From positions 1-64,000 of the forward strand of contig DASSLR010000038.1 in NCBI GenBank assembly GCA_035689345.1: a DNA stretch of 64,000 nucleotides. Direction: 5' to 3'. Position numbers and translations under genes: made by a program. The DNA is from CF-118 sp035689345 (GTDB lineage: Bacteria; Chloroflexota; Dormibacteria; Dormibacterales; Dormibacteraceae). The notes below the pieces were generated by a model. It saw nothing but the letters and a program-made list of their open reading frames with translations. It had not been told where the DNA came from and did no database searches. Within the stretch, counting starts at the first letter, position 1, and each line of letters starts with the position of its first letter. This document shows, piece after piece, positions 1 through 7,663 of the stretch.

Positions 1-2170
1 CGCTGAACCAGATTCGATCGCCGTCGACGGCCATGCCGCTCACTTCGTGAATCGATTCGCCGGTGGCGGGATTGGTGATGGCGGCCGCCTGATTGGGGCC
101 GGTCACGACCCATTCCGTGGAGCCGTCGTTGCCATCTGCGCGCGCAATCACCTCGCCGTGACTCACAGCCTCGACCCAGACGAATGCTCCCGGCTGATAG
201 AGCCAGGCCGTGGTCGCGCCGGTGGTGAGATCGCGCCGGTCCAGCTCGTTGGCCACTGGTCCGCCCATGCCGGAAACGGGCGGATGCGGATCCGCCGGGT
301 TGAGCTTGCCGATCCACATGGCACCGTCGCCCACCGCCAGCACGAGGTCCTTGGCGTTGAGCTGGCGAATGGCGCCGGTCGCGGTGTCGACCAGCGACAC
401 ACCAGGCCCCGTTCCTTCGCCGACGGTGTGGACATAGATGCCTTCGGCGGCGAACCGGAGAGCGCCGTACGGTCCTGGCGGCGTCGCCAGTGTGCGGTCG
501 GCGCCGGTCGCGATTTCGACCACGTGCAGCCGGGCCTGGTAAGGACCGATGTAGTCGGCGTACACGTAGCGAGTCCCGTCGGGGGATATCAGCTCAGCGG
601 CGGCGGGCACCCAACGATTCGCTGCGCGGTCGAAGGTGGCGGGCAGGTAACCGCGGAGGGTCGGGCTGGCGGCTGAGCGCACCAGGTTGTTGGAGTCGGC
701 CACGAAGACGCCCGTGGGGTCGGTGGTCACGTCGCCGGTCTGGAGGTTGCCGAACCCCGCGGACGTGGGCGTGCCGGAGGATTGCGTCGCGGCGAAGGCG
801 AGAGGCAGCTTGCACCCGGGCATCATCGCGACGAGATAGACGACGTGCGGGCTGCCCGTCGCGTTGTCGCTGATCTTCAGGTAGGCCGTCAGCGGCCCGG
901 CTTTCCCGCCCTGGAACTTGATCGCCACTCTGCACTGAGCACCGGCGGCGATGGTTACGTTGCTGCAGCCACTCGAAGCGCTGAAGGCGGCGACGTCGGC
1001 ACCACCGACAGCGATTGCGCTGATAGACAGCGGAGCGTCCCCCGAGTTCGTCATGACGAGCGTCTGGCTGCCCGCGTTAGTGCCGAAGTTGAGCATCTTC
1101 GAGCTGACCTTGAGCTCCGGGACGAGGAGGCCGATGCTGGCGATCCGGCTGACGCCGCTTTCGGTGAACCACATGCGGCCGTCGGATCCGGCCGCGATGC
1201 CGTCGGGCTGAGCATTGTCACGGGGCAGTGGAAACTCCCGAAACTTGCCGTCGGTGCTCATGCGCCCGACCGAGTTGTTCGGACCGTCGGTGAACCAGAT
1301 GTTGCCGTCGGGTCCGGCGGCCAGCTCGACGGGTGTGCCTTCGCCGGTGAGGGGAAAGGTGGTCACTTCGCCCTGGAGCGTGATCTTCTCTATCTCCCGG
1401 CCCGCCGCGACCCAGAGGTTGCCGTCAGGTCCCTTGATGATCGATGTCGGATCGAGGTCGTTGGGCACTGCACCGAAGGTGAACTCGGTGATGACGCCGG
1501 CCGTCGTCGCGCGCGCGACCGCGGTGTGATACCGAGCTGATTCGACAAACCACAGGTTTCCGTCGGGGCCGGTGACGATGCCCCTGGGATTGCTGTCCGG
1601 CGTTGGGATCTCGAACTCGGTGATGACGCCCGCCGGGGTGATCCGGGCGAGCTTCCCGGCAAAGAACTCCGTGAACCAGAGGTTGCCGTCGGGGCCTTCC
1701 GTGATGCTCTCTGGACCGCTGTGCTCAGCGGCGGCGAAGCTGGTGGCCACGCCGCCAGGGGTGAGGCGAACTATCGAATCGGGCAATGTGGTGGCGATCC
1801 AGAAGTTGCCGTCCGGCCCGACCGTAATCGACCGAGATCCAGCGCCCGTAGCCGGAACCGGGAACTGCGTGATGACCCCGGCGGGCGTGATCTTGCCCAC
1901 CATGTTGAGCCCGGCGTCCACGAACCAGATGTTGCCGTCTGGCCCGGCCACCATGCCCTCCAGGCTGGCCGTCCCGCATCCGGCGCACGACGTGCCCGGT
2001 GGCGACGGGTTGGGGACGGCGTACTCGACGACGCCGCCCGACGCGAGCTTGGGATTGGGCGACGCCGAGCCTGCAGGCCTGGCGGTCGGAGAGGAGTGCT
2101 GTCCGGTGCTGACGCTCGAAGTGCAGGCGGCGACCAGCACGACCAGCAGCGCGAACTTGGCGGCCCGCAT
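1..2170 (-). CDS. Vgb-like beta-propeller lipoprotein, C-terminus cut by window edge
   Basis: Reading leftwards from ATG at 2170 the frame is open for 723 codons to the window edge, so the C-terminus is missing. The first residues form a lipoprotein signal with lipobox LVAAC, so the mature protein should be lipid-anchored outside the membrane. Residues about 50-330 hold repeated GPDGNIWF/GPDGNLWF blades with ITPAGVIT spacers, typical of virginiamycin B lyase-like (NHL-type) propellers. About 340-430 resembles an ASPM/SPD-2/Hydin-type Ig-like domain (LNFGTNAGSQTLVMTNSGD). The rest is a second propeller-like region with ISPDGTRYVY and LHVVEIATGADR, closely resembling the protein at 34538. Vgb-like folds in lipoproteins seldom show lyase activity; binding or sensing is more likely. 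It is divergent from the DinB-like gene. Confidence 0.85.
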   Translation of the reverse strand, partial: MRAAKFALLVVLVAACTSSVSTGQHSSPTARPAGSASPNPKLASGGVVEYAVPNPSPPGTSCAGCGTASLEGMVAGPDGNIWFVDAGLNMVGKITPAGVITQFPVPATGAGSRSITVGPDGNFWIATTLPDSIVRLTPGGVATSFAAAEHSGPESITEGPDGNLWFTEFFAGKLARITPAGVITEFEIPTPDSNPRGIVTGPDGNLWFVESARYHTAVARATTAGVITEFTFGAVPNDLDPTSIIKGPDGNLWVAAGREIEKITLQGEVTTFPLTGEGTPVELAAGPDGNIWFTDGPNNSVGRMSTDGKFREFPLPRDNAQPDGIAAGSDGRMWFTESGVSRIASIGLLVPELKVSSKMLNFGTNAGSQTLVMTNSGDAPLSISAIAVGGADVAAFSASSGCSNVTIAAGAQCRVAIKFQGGKAGPLTAYLKISDNATGSPHVVYLVAMMPGCKLPLAFAATQSSGTPTSAGFGNLQTGDVTTDPTGVFVADSNNLVRSAASPTLRGYLPATFDRAANRWVPAAAELISPDGTRYVYADYIGPYQARLHVVEIATGADRTLATPPGPYGALRFAAEGIYVHTVGEGTGPGVSLVDTATGAIRQLNAKDLVLAVGDGAMWIGKLNPADPHPPVSGMGGPVANELDRRDLTTGATTAWLYQPGAFVWVEAVSHGEVIARADGNDGSTEWVVTGPNQAAAITNPATGESIHEVSGMAVDGDRIWFS

Positions 2171-2204
2171 GCCGCTCTAACGCCGCGCCGATTCCTGGGT
2201 TACG

Positions 2205-2210
2205 TACTGT
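2205..2210 (+). promoter_or_regulatory. -10-like box TACTGT before DinB-like gene
   Basis: The hexamer ends 8 bases before ATG 2219. That spacing would put the transcript start at or next to the start codon. No Shine-Dalgarno lies between. Confidence 0.4.
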
Positions 2211-2218
2211 GTCTCAGC

Positions 2219-2719
2219 ATGACTGTCGCGTCGCTCTATGAAGGTTGGCAGAGGGTGCAAAACCACCTCGTCCACCGGTTGCCGCTTCTGGGGGATGAGG
2301 AGCTTGGATTCAGGGCGTCGGACGGGTCATGGCCGATCTGGGCGATCGTGAGCCACATCGCCGGCACGCGCGTCTACTGGCTTTGCATGCAGTTCAAGGA
2401 GCCCGGCATCGAGACGACTCCGTTTCGCGATGTCAGCGATGCCTGGGAGGACAACCTGGACGTGCCCCGTAGGTCCGAGGAGCTTCTGTTTGCCATCGAG
2501 AGCTCCTGGCGCATCGTCGAATCGACTCTCGAGCGCTGGACGCCGGACACGATGGACGTGGCGATCACACGCCAGGTGCCGAGCGGGATTCAGCGCCACA
2601 CGCGGGCGTCAGTGTTGACCCGGATGGTGATGCACGACTCGTTTCATTGCGGAGAGATCTCGCAGCTGCTGGGAGCGCGAGGGCTCCGCTCGATGGATCC
2701 CTGGGATCCCGTCAGCTAG
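2219..2719 (+). CDS. DinB family protein
   Basis: A 166-residue protein resembling the DinB/YfiT four-helix family, whose members are metal-binding and often thiol-dependent transferases (for example mycothiol or bacillithiol transferases). Candidate metal ligands are the histidine in VSHIAGTR (about residue 45) and the pair in MHDSFHCGEISQLL near residue 140, the usual H-x3-H-x-G ending. The ATG at 2219 was chosen because it starts the family-like sequence SLYEGWQRVQ and has a TACTGT box just upstream; the open frame extends further upstream only through non-homologous sequence antisense to the lipoprotein. Its end overlaps the kinase gene end by 8 bases on the opposite strand. The substrate cannot be told. 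Confidence 0.8.
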   Translation: MTVASLYEGWQRVQNHLVHRLPLLGDEELGFRASDGSWPIWAIVSHIAGTRVYWLCMQFKEPGIETTPFRDVSDAWEDNLDVPRRSEELLFAIESSWRIVESTLERWTPDTMDVAITRQVPSGIQRHTRASVLTRMVMHDSFHCGEISQLLGARGLRSMDPWDPVS

Positions 2720-4058
2720 ATCGGTCGTCGAACGGCGGCAACACCATCGTGAAGACCGCGCCATGCGGTCGGTTGTTGCTGAAAAGCAGGTCACCCTGGT
2801 GCTCCCGGACTATGCCGTACGACATGAAGAGACCAAGGCCTGTGCCGCCTTCTTTGGTAGTGAAGTGCGGCTCGAAGAGATGATGCCGGCGGTCGTCGGG
2901 TACGCCGGGCCCGTTGTCGGCGACGCTGACGAAGGGCCAGCCGTTATTGCGCCTCCCGGTCGATATCTCGACGCGACCGCCGATGGCGACAGCGTCGATC
3001 GCGTTGTTGACAAGGTTCGTCATCACTTCGCGCATCAGCAGGGGATCGGCCCTGACCGACACGTCCGCCGGCGCTTCGTGCACCGCTAGCTGGACGTCCT
3101 TGCCGCGGGCTCGCGGCCGAGCCATGCCGACCGCGCGGGTGACCAGATCGTTGAGGTCGACAGGGTTCGGCGCGTATGTGACCTTGGGTGTGGCGCCCTG
3201 GGCGAGATCGCGAAGTACAGCGACTGCGTCGTTGGCGGCGGCGGTGGCCGTCTCGAGACTTTCGCGGTCCGCACCGTCGAGCCTTCGAGTGTCGATCTCT
3301 TTGAGATACGCGAGGGCTGTGGCCATGTGATTGCGGAGGTTGTGGACGACGCCCTCAACGGCGCGGCTGTGGAAGAGGTGCCGGTCAGCATCCGAGAGCT
3401 CGGACTCCAGGACGTGGCGGACTCGCCGCCCCGCGATCGTGTCGATGAGGGCGAGCGCTAACACAAAGACAATGGTCCCCAGGAAGTAACCGATCGGCGA
3501 ACCATCTAGGACGTAGCTGAGAAGTATCCCTGCCAGACCGAAGTACGCGAACGCAATGAAGAATGAGCTGGTGATGTTATGTCGCAGAACAGCCAGAGGC
3601 GACTCCCATTGACGGACGCCGAGCGCCACTGAAGCGAACGCCAGGTTCGCAGCCGTGACAACGAGCATGACGACAATACGAACGGTCAGCGATGGAGCGG
3701 ACTCACCACCGTTCGCTACCGAAACGACAGAACCAAGCACCGCGGCGGTCGCCGTGGTCAATGCATTTCCGAGGACAAGCCAAGCGGTCTTTCTGCTTTC
3801 AAAGGCGACGAGGAGCGAGACGAGCGTTGCATCGATCGGATTCAACAGAATTGCCGCCGCGACACTGATGATGCCGTTTAGGGTTAAACGCCCCCGCTCG
3901 AGCCGCACTTCCGGAATGCACAGCAGTACCGCAGCAATCGCCAAGAAGATCACGACAAATGCTTGGTCGCGTCTCTCAGTGTTTCGATAGGCGTAGTCAA
4001 TGCCGATTACAACGACAGCCAAACCGGACAGGAACGCCCAAGCGAAGAAGCGTCGCAT
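2712..4058 (-). CDS. membrane sensor histidine kinase
   Basis: 448 residues. The first 215 or so form a multi-pass membrane sensor (about 6-7 hydrophobic segments). A dimerisation/phosphoacceptor segment follows around 225-290 with VVHNLRNHMA; the histidine of HNLRNH is the likely phospho-site. The ATPase domain (about 320-445) shows the N box NLVNNAIDA, G1 VADNGPGVP, F box FEPHFTTK and G2 GTGLGLF, so it looks catalytically complete. It is divergent from the response regulator at 4124 with only 65 bases between, which makes them the likely cognate pair. The membrane domain has a topology like the N-terminus of the HD-GYP protein at 5067. Base composition is visibly less GC-rich than neighbouring DNA. 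Confidence 0.9.
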   Translation of the reverse strand: MRRFFAWAFLSGLAVVVIGIDYAYRNTERRDQAFVVIFLAIAAVLLCIPEVRLERGRLTLNGIISVAAAILLNPIDATLVSLLVAFESRKTAWLVLGNALTTATAAVLGSVVSVANGGESAPSLTVRIVVMLVVTAANLAFASVALGVRQWESPLAVLRHNITSSFFIAFAYFGLAGILLSYVLDGSPIGYFLGTIVFVLALALIDTIAGRRVRHVLESELSDADRHLFHSRAVEGVVHNLRNHMATALAYLKEIDTRRLDGADRESLETATAAANDAVAVLRDLAQGATPKVTYAPNPVDLNDLVTRAVGMARPRARGKDVQLAVHEAPADVSVRADPLLMREVMTNLVNNAIDAVAIGGRVEISTGRRNNGWPFVSVADNGPGVPDDRRHHLFEPHFTTKEGGTGLGLFMSYGIVREHQGDLLFSNNRPHGAVFTMVLPPFDDRSS

Positions 4059-4123
4059 TCCCTACTTGCTAAGCTGCTCCAATCGAAACGGCGACGCCGG
4101 CTTCAAAGTCGCTCAGGGTTCTC

Positions 4124-4759
4124 GTGGTAGATGACAGCTTGCTGCCCCGACTGGCTGCTCGCGCGCTGTTGGCCGAGGCGAAAGACATGCGACTACTCGG
4201 AGAGGTGGCCTCAGGGGATGAAGCACTAAAAGCCGCATCAAGGCTCAAGCCCGACGTGGTGCTTATGGATGTCCACATGCCTGGAATGGACGGACCAGAA
4301 ACCACTGCAAAGCTCCTTAAGGAGTTGCCTGCGACGAAGGTCATCGCTTGGACGGTCTCGGAGTCTAGCGACGATTTGCTGCGAATGATGCAGGCAGGCT
4401 GCTCGGGCTATGTATTGAAGGACGTAGGGCCGTCCGAATTGCAGCGAGCGATCTGGGCGGCTGTCCGAAGTGAGAGCCCGGTACCACGGAAGATGATTCC
4501 GGACGTCTTGCGCCGTGTCGCGGTTCATGCGCCGCCTCCTGAAGCCAGCTCGGTCTCACTGACTTCACGAGAGATGCAGGTCCTACGTGGCCTGGCGAGG
4601 GGCTGGTCGACTAAGCGGATATCGCGCGAGATCGGCTTGAAAATTCCGACCGTCGAAACTCATCTCGGCAACCTCTACCGCAAGCTGGGAGTCGGCAATC
4701 GGGGCGAGGCTGTAAGCGCAGGGCTCCGCCTGAATTTGATCTCCCTGGCGGATGTCTAG
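4124..4759 (+). CDS. NarL/FixJ-type response regulator
   Basis: 211 residues: a receiver domain (about 1-115) with phospho-aspartate in VVLMDVHMPGMDG (D49 from this start), followed by a LuxR-type helix-turn-helix (about 145-205, LTSREMQVLRGLARGWSTK... TVETHLGNLYRKLG). It should bind DNA on phosphorylation by the divergent kinase at 2712-4058. The start is a problem: GTG 4124 has AGGG five bases upstream, but gives MVDDS and drops most of beta strand 1. The frame continues upstream (coding for LRVLVVDDS) to a stop at 4070 without any ATG, GTG or TTG, so translation from a rarer codon such as ATC 4082 is possible. Three TCATGG half-sites lie just after the gene. Confidence 0.88.
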   Translation: MVDDSLLPRLAARALLAEAKDMRLLGEVASGDEALKAASRLKPDVVLMDVHMPGMDGPETTAKLLKELPATKVIAWTVSESSDDLLRMMQAGCSGYVLKDVGPSELQRAIWAAVRSESPVPRKMIPDVLRRVAVHAPPPEASSVSLTSREMQVLRGLARGWSTKRISREIGLKIPTVETHLGNLYRKLGVGNRGEAVSAGLRLNLISLADV

Positions 4760-4770
4760 ATAGCGGCTAC

Positions 4771-4799
4771 TCATGGTTTTCCATGACCGCGAGTCATGG
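4771..4799. promoter_or_regulatory. TCATGG inverted repeat cluster, possible operator
   Basis: TCATGG (4771-4776) and CCATGA (4781-4786) form a perfect inverted repeat with a TTTT centre, and a further TCATGG sits at 4794-4799. NarL-family regulators bind short inverted half-sites, so this may be the target of the adjacent regulator and could control the mini-gene at 4903. That role is inference. A second inverted repeat, ATCTCG-TT-CGAGAT, lies at 4840-4853. Confidence 0.4.
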
Positions 4800-4902
4800 G
4801 AACTCACGATTCTCATGCGGTGACCTCTTGCCCACACTGATCTCGTTCGAGATGGCACACGTGGAATGCGCGAACTCGGAGGTCTAAGGGGAGGAGAGTG
4901 AC

Positions 4903-4974
4903 ATGGTCCGCATGCTGAAGCGGTTTCTGAAGGGAGACAACCGCGTTCACATCGTCGGCTCTTGGGGCTTCTAG
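4903..4974 (+). CDS. 23-residue basic peptide, unknown
   Basis: A short frame starting ATG and ending TAG encodes a 23-residue peptide beginning MVRMLKRFLKGDN and ending HIVGSWGF. It is preceded by the best ribosome site in the area, GGGGAGGAG at 4889-4897, at proper spacing. The peptide is cationic with no signal-peptide hydrophobic core. A hairpin at 4987-5014 follows 12 bases after the stop, and inverted repeats lie upstream, so this looks like a self-contained unit between the response regulator and the HD-GYP-MFS gene. It could be a signalling or antimicrobial peptide, a leader peptide, or chance. I recognise no family. Confidence 0.5.
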   Translation: MVRMLKRFLKGDNRVHIVGSWGF

Positions 4975-4986
4975 GAGACTGATAAA

Positions 4987-5014
4987 GGAAGGTCCGCGCA
5001 ACGGCGGGCCTTCC
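4987..5014 (+). terminator. hairpin after mini-gene, likely terminator
   Basis: GGAAGGTCCGC pairs with GCGGGCCTTCC (11 base pairs, one G-T) across the loop GCAACG. It lies directly after the 23-residue frame and before the promoter of the HD-GYP gene. No clear U-tract follows, so it may be a weak terminator or another RNA structure. Confidence 0.5.
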
Positions 5015-5051
5015 GTGGGTTAAAAGGTAGGAAGGTCGCGGAAACGCGACT

Positions 5052-5057
5052 TAGAAT
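5052..5057 (+). promoter_or_regulatory. -10 box TAGAAT of HD-GYP-MFS gene
   Basis: TAGAAT ends 9 bases before the TTG start at 5067 with no ribosome site between, which suggests a leaderless or nearly leaderless transcript and supports the TTG start. Confidence 0.5.
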
Positions 5058-5066
5058 GCCCCTGTT

Positions 5067-7607
5067 TTGCCGCCACTAGCCTCCCTGGACTGGAAGGCCA
5101 AGACGTGGGTAGTGTGCGTGCTCCTTCTTGGCATCGGCTTAGTGCCGTGGGCCTGGATGGTCAGCCCGATAACAGCCGACAAGGTCGGCACGCTCATCTA
5201 TCTAGGCATTGGTACCCAAATTGCTGCACTTCTCCCAATCCGATGGCCGCTTGGCAATCAATACATTCATGATCCGTTACTGATCGCCACGGGCCTCTAC
5301 GCGCCTGGAGCCGGTGTCGCTGTAGTTGCATGGCTTGCACTCTTTGACGGACGCGTCCCCGGCAGAGATGCGCCGTGGTGGTCGCTGGCGTTCAATCGAG
5401 CCAACGCAGCGGTCGACTATGTGTTGCCATCGCTTGCGGTCACGCTAATTCCCGGAGGGGAATGGTGGACGCTGCCGGCGCGGACGCTTGCATACGCACC
5501 CCTAGCGCTGCTACTCAACTATTCAATCCAAGCTCGCGCCTTCTCTTTCATCAACCGCACTCCATTCATGTCCACTCTGTCGCAGAACATCGGTATCCGA
5601 ACGATGGCGTCGACCGTGGTGTTGAGCTTCTCCGGCGGAATCCTGTGGTTGCTCGTGCAGACGACCGTCGGAATGGTGATGGCGCCCGGCCTCTTCGGCT
5701 TCCTCTGGGCCATCCGTAACCAGGTCGCTGACGTTCAGCGACAGACTGAACTAAAAGACCAGACCCTAGAGCTCGCGGCGCAGGCCCTTGACGCTCGGGA
5801 CCCGTACACCGAGTTCCACTCCAAGAGCGTCGCGGACCTCGCCGGGCGGCTGGGTGAGCGCCTGGATCTCGGCGACCGTGAGTGTGAACTACTGCGGACC
5901 GCAGGGTCACTTCATGACCTCGGCAAGATCGGCGTTCGCGACGAAATCCTCAACAAGCCCGGTCCACTCACCGACGACGAGTGGGAGATCATGCGCAAAC
6001 ATCCGGATATCGGTGCCGACATGATCGAGCAGCACACGGCATTGAAGGACGTAGCGCCGTCCGTGCGCCACCACCACGAGCGCTGGGATGGAACCGGATA
6101 CCCAAAGGGCCTGAAGGGCGATGCCATTCCCTTCGGGGCGCGCATCCTCTCGGTCGCAGATTCGTTCGACACCATTACCGGGCCGCGTCTTTATCGCCGG
6201 TCGCTGATGACTCCTCTCGAGGGGGTCGAGGACATCAGCCGGCGCGCCGGACGTTGGTACGACCCGAACGTGGTCGACGCGTTGCGAGCCCTGCACGGGA
6301 TGGAACCCCTGGATCTGCCGGACCGTCCGGAGGTCCCGCGCAAAGTGACCGCCTTCCGTGTTCTGCGTGCGAACCCTGGCTTTGCGCAGATGCTCGCGGC
6401 CATCGGCATCTCAGCGCTCGGCGACCCTCTGACCCAGGTCGCGGCGCTGATCTCGATTTTCGCTGCGACCAACCACGATCCCCTGGCCGTGGCGGCCGGC
6501 TTCATCGCTCAGGGCCTCGGGACCGTCGTCATGAGTGGCGCGCTGGGTGGAATCGCTGATCGATTCTCACGCCGCCGCCTGCTCGTGAGCCTGGAGGTCG
6601 TGCGTGCAGCACTTCTGATCGCCGCGCCCTTCATCGTGCACCTCTCGGTGTGGCTGCTCATTCCCACACTGTTTGCCCTCGCTGCGATCAACGCGATCGT
6701 CCAACCTGCTCGCCAGGCTGCGGTGGGCGGGTTGGTGCCCGCCGGTCAATTGGGCAAGGCCAACGCGATCGTCGCGGCCACGAGCTGGTTGGCAGGCGGC
6801 ATCGGCTTTGCAACAGCGGGCGTGGTGCTGGCCGTCGCGCAGCAGGCGCACATACCCAGTCCGACAAACGTCCTCTTCATTGCGGACGCGGGCACTTTCG
6901 CGATCGCGGCCCTGCTGGTCCTGGGCATCAGGGGTCTCGGCGGCGGCACGACCGAGATTCGCGTGACCGGTTCGCTGCGTCGCGTGTGGGCTCTCGATGC
7001 GGCCCGCCCTCACCTCGTGGTGGGAACGCTCGCTGCCTTCTTGATCGCGATGAGCTTCCCCGCGCTTCTGGCCCTCGCGTTCCGCCTCAGCCCCGGCTCC
7101 GGCGGCCAGACCTACGCGTTGCTCGAGGTGGTCCTGTCCGCCGGCGTCATCGCCGGCTCGCTTGCCGTGGCTCGATTCGGAGCGATCGGCAGCCTCCGCA
7201 CAGCCGGCCTCGGCTTGCTGCTCACCGGCATCTTCTCGCTGGCCATGACGCTGTATGCGACGCCGGCGTTCGTGGCCATCGCGCTGTTCATCGCATCCAT
7301 CGGCAATCCGATCTATCTGGTGGCCAACCAGACCGCGCTCATGGAAGCGGCCAACGAAGACAACCGGGGCAGCGTCATGGCAACGCGCTTCAGCCTCGTT
7401 CAGACCGCTTCGATCGCGGGCACGGCGGTGGGCGGTTTTGTCACCCAGTACTTCCAGTACAACGGACCGTTCGTCGCCTACGGAGTGCTCGCGATCGGCC
7501 TGATCCTCCTCGGCATGTTCGCCCTGGCCGCGGGCAGGCGGACCATCAGTCCACTGCTTGGCGCCGAATACGAAGCCACGTTGAGGGCGGCCCAACCGGC
7601 CAAGTAA
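5067..7607 (+). CDS. HD-GYP phosphodiesterase fused to MFS transporter
   Basis: 846 residues in one frame. Residues about 1-220 are a multi-pass membrane sensor. About 235-400 is an HD-GYP domain with intact hallmarks: SLHDLGKIGV (HD about 283), HHHERWDGTGYPKGL (about 334) and DSFDTIT; such domains hydrolyse cyclic di-GMP or related dinucleotides. From about 425 to the end is a complete MFS-type carrier (about 12 hydrophobic segments) with the loop GGIADRFSRRRL, resembling drug or siderophore exporters of the DHA3 type. The join has no stop or obvious frameshift. The first part is less GC-rich than the MFS part. TTG was chosen because TAGAAT lies 9 bases upstream. A c-di-GMP-controlled export function is inference; I know no characterised protein of this architecture. 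Confidence 0.9.
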   Translation: MPPLASLDWKAKTWVVCVLLLGIGLVPWAWMVSPITADKVGTLIYLGIGTQIAALLPIRWPLGNQYIHDPLLIATGLYAPGAGVAVVAWLALFDGRVPGRDAPWWSLAFNRANAAVDYVLPSLAVTLIPGGEWWTLPARTLAYAPLALLLNYSIQARAFSFINRTPFMSTLSQNIGIRTMASTVVLSFSGGILWLLVQTTVGMVMAPGLFGFLWAIRNQVADVQRQTELKDQTLELAAQALDARDPYTEFHSKSVADLAGRLGERLDLGDRECELLRTAGSLHDLGKIGVRDEILNKPGPLTDDEWEIMRKHPDIGADMIEQHTALKDVAPSVRHHHERWDGTGYPKGLKGDAIPFGARILSVADSFDTITGPRLYRRSLMTPLEGVEDISRRAGRWYDPNVVDALRALHGMEPLDLPDRPEVPRKVTAFRVLRANPGFAQMLAAIGISALGDPLTQVAALISIFAATNHDPLAVAAGFIAQGLGTVVMSGALGGIADRFSRRRLLVSLEVVRAALLIAAPFIVHLSVWLLIPTLFALAAINAIVQPARQAAVGGLVPAGQLGKANAIVAATSWLAGGIGFATAGVVLAVAQQAHIPSPTNVLFIADAGTFAIAALLVLGIRGLGGGTTEIRVTGSLRRVWALDAARPHLVVGTLAAFLIAMSFPALLALAFRLSPGSGGQTYALLEVVLSAGVIAGSLAVARFGAIGSLRTAGLGLLLTGIFSLAMTLYATPAFVAIALFIASIGNPIYLVANQTALMEAANEDNRGSVMATRFSLVQTASIAGTAVGGFVTQYFQYNGPFVAYGVLAIGLILLGMFALAAGRRTISPLLGAEYEATLRAAQPAK

Positions 7608-7663
7608 ACCGGCCGCGTAACGGGGACGCCCTCCAAGAACGCTGATTCATACTGCTGGCTACC

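Noticed and set aside
5051..5079. ATG 5056 as the start of the HD-GYP gene
   Set aside because: It is out of frame and reaches a stop after seven codons.
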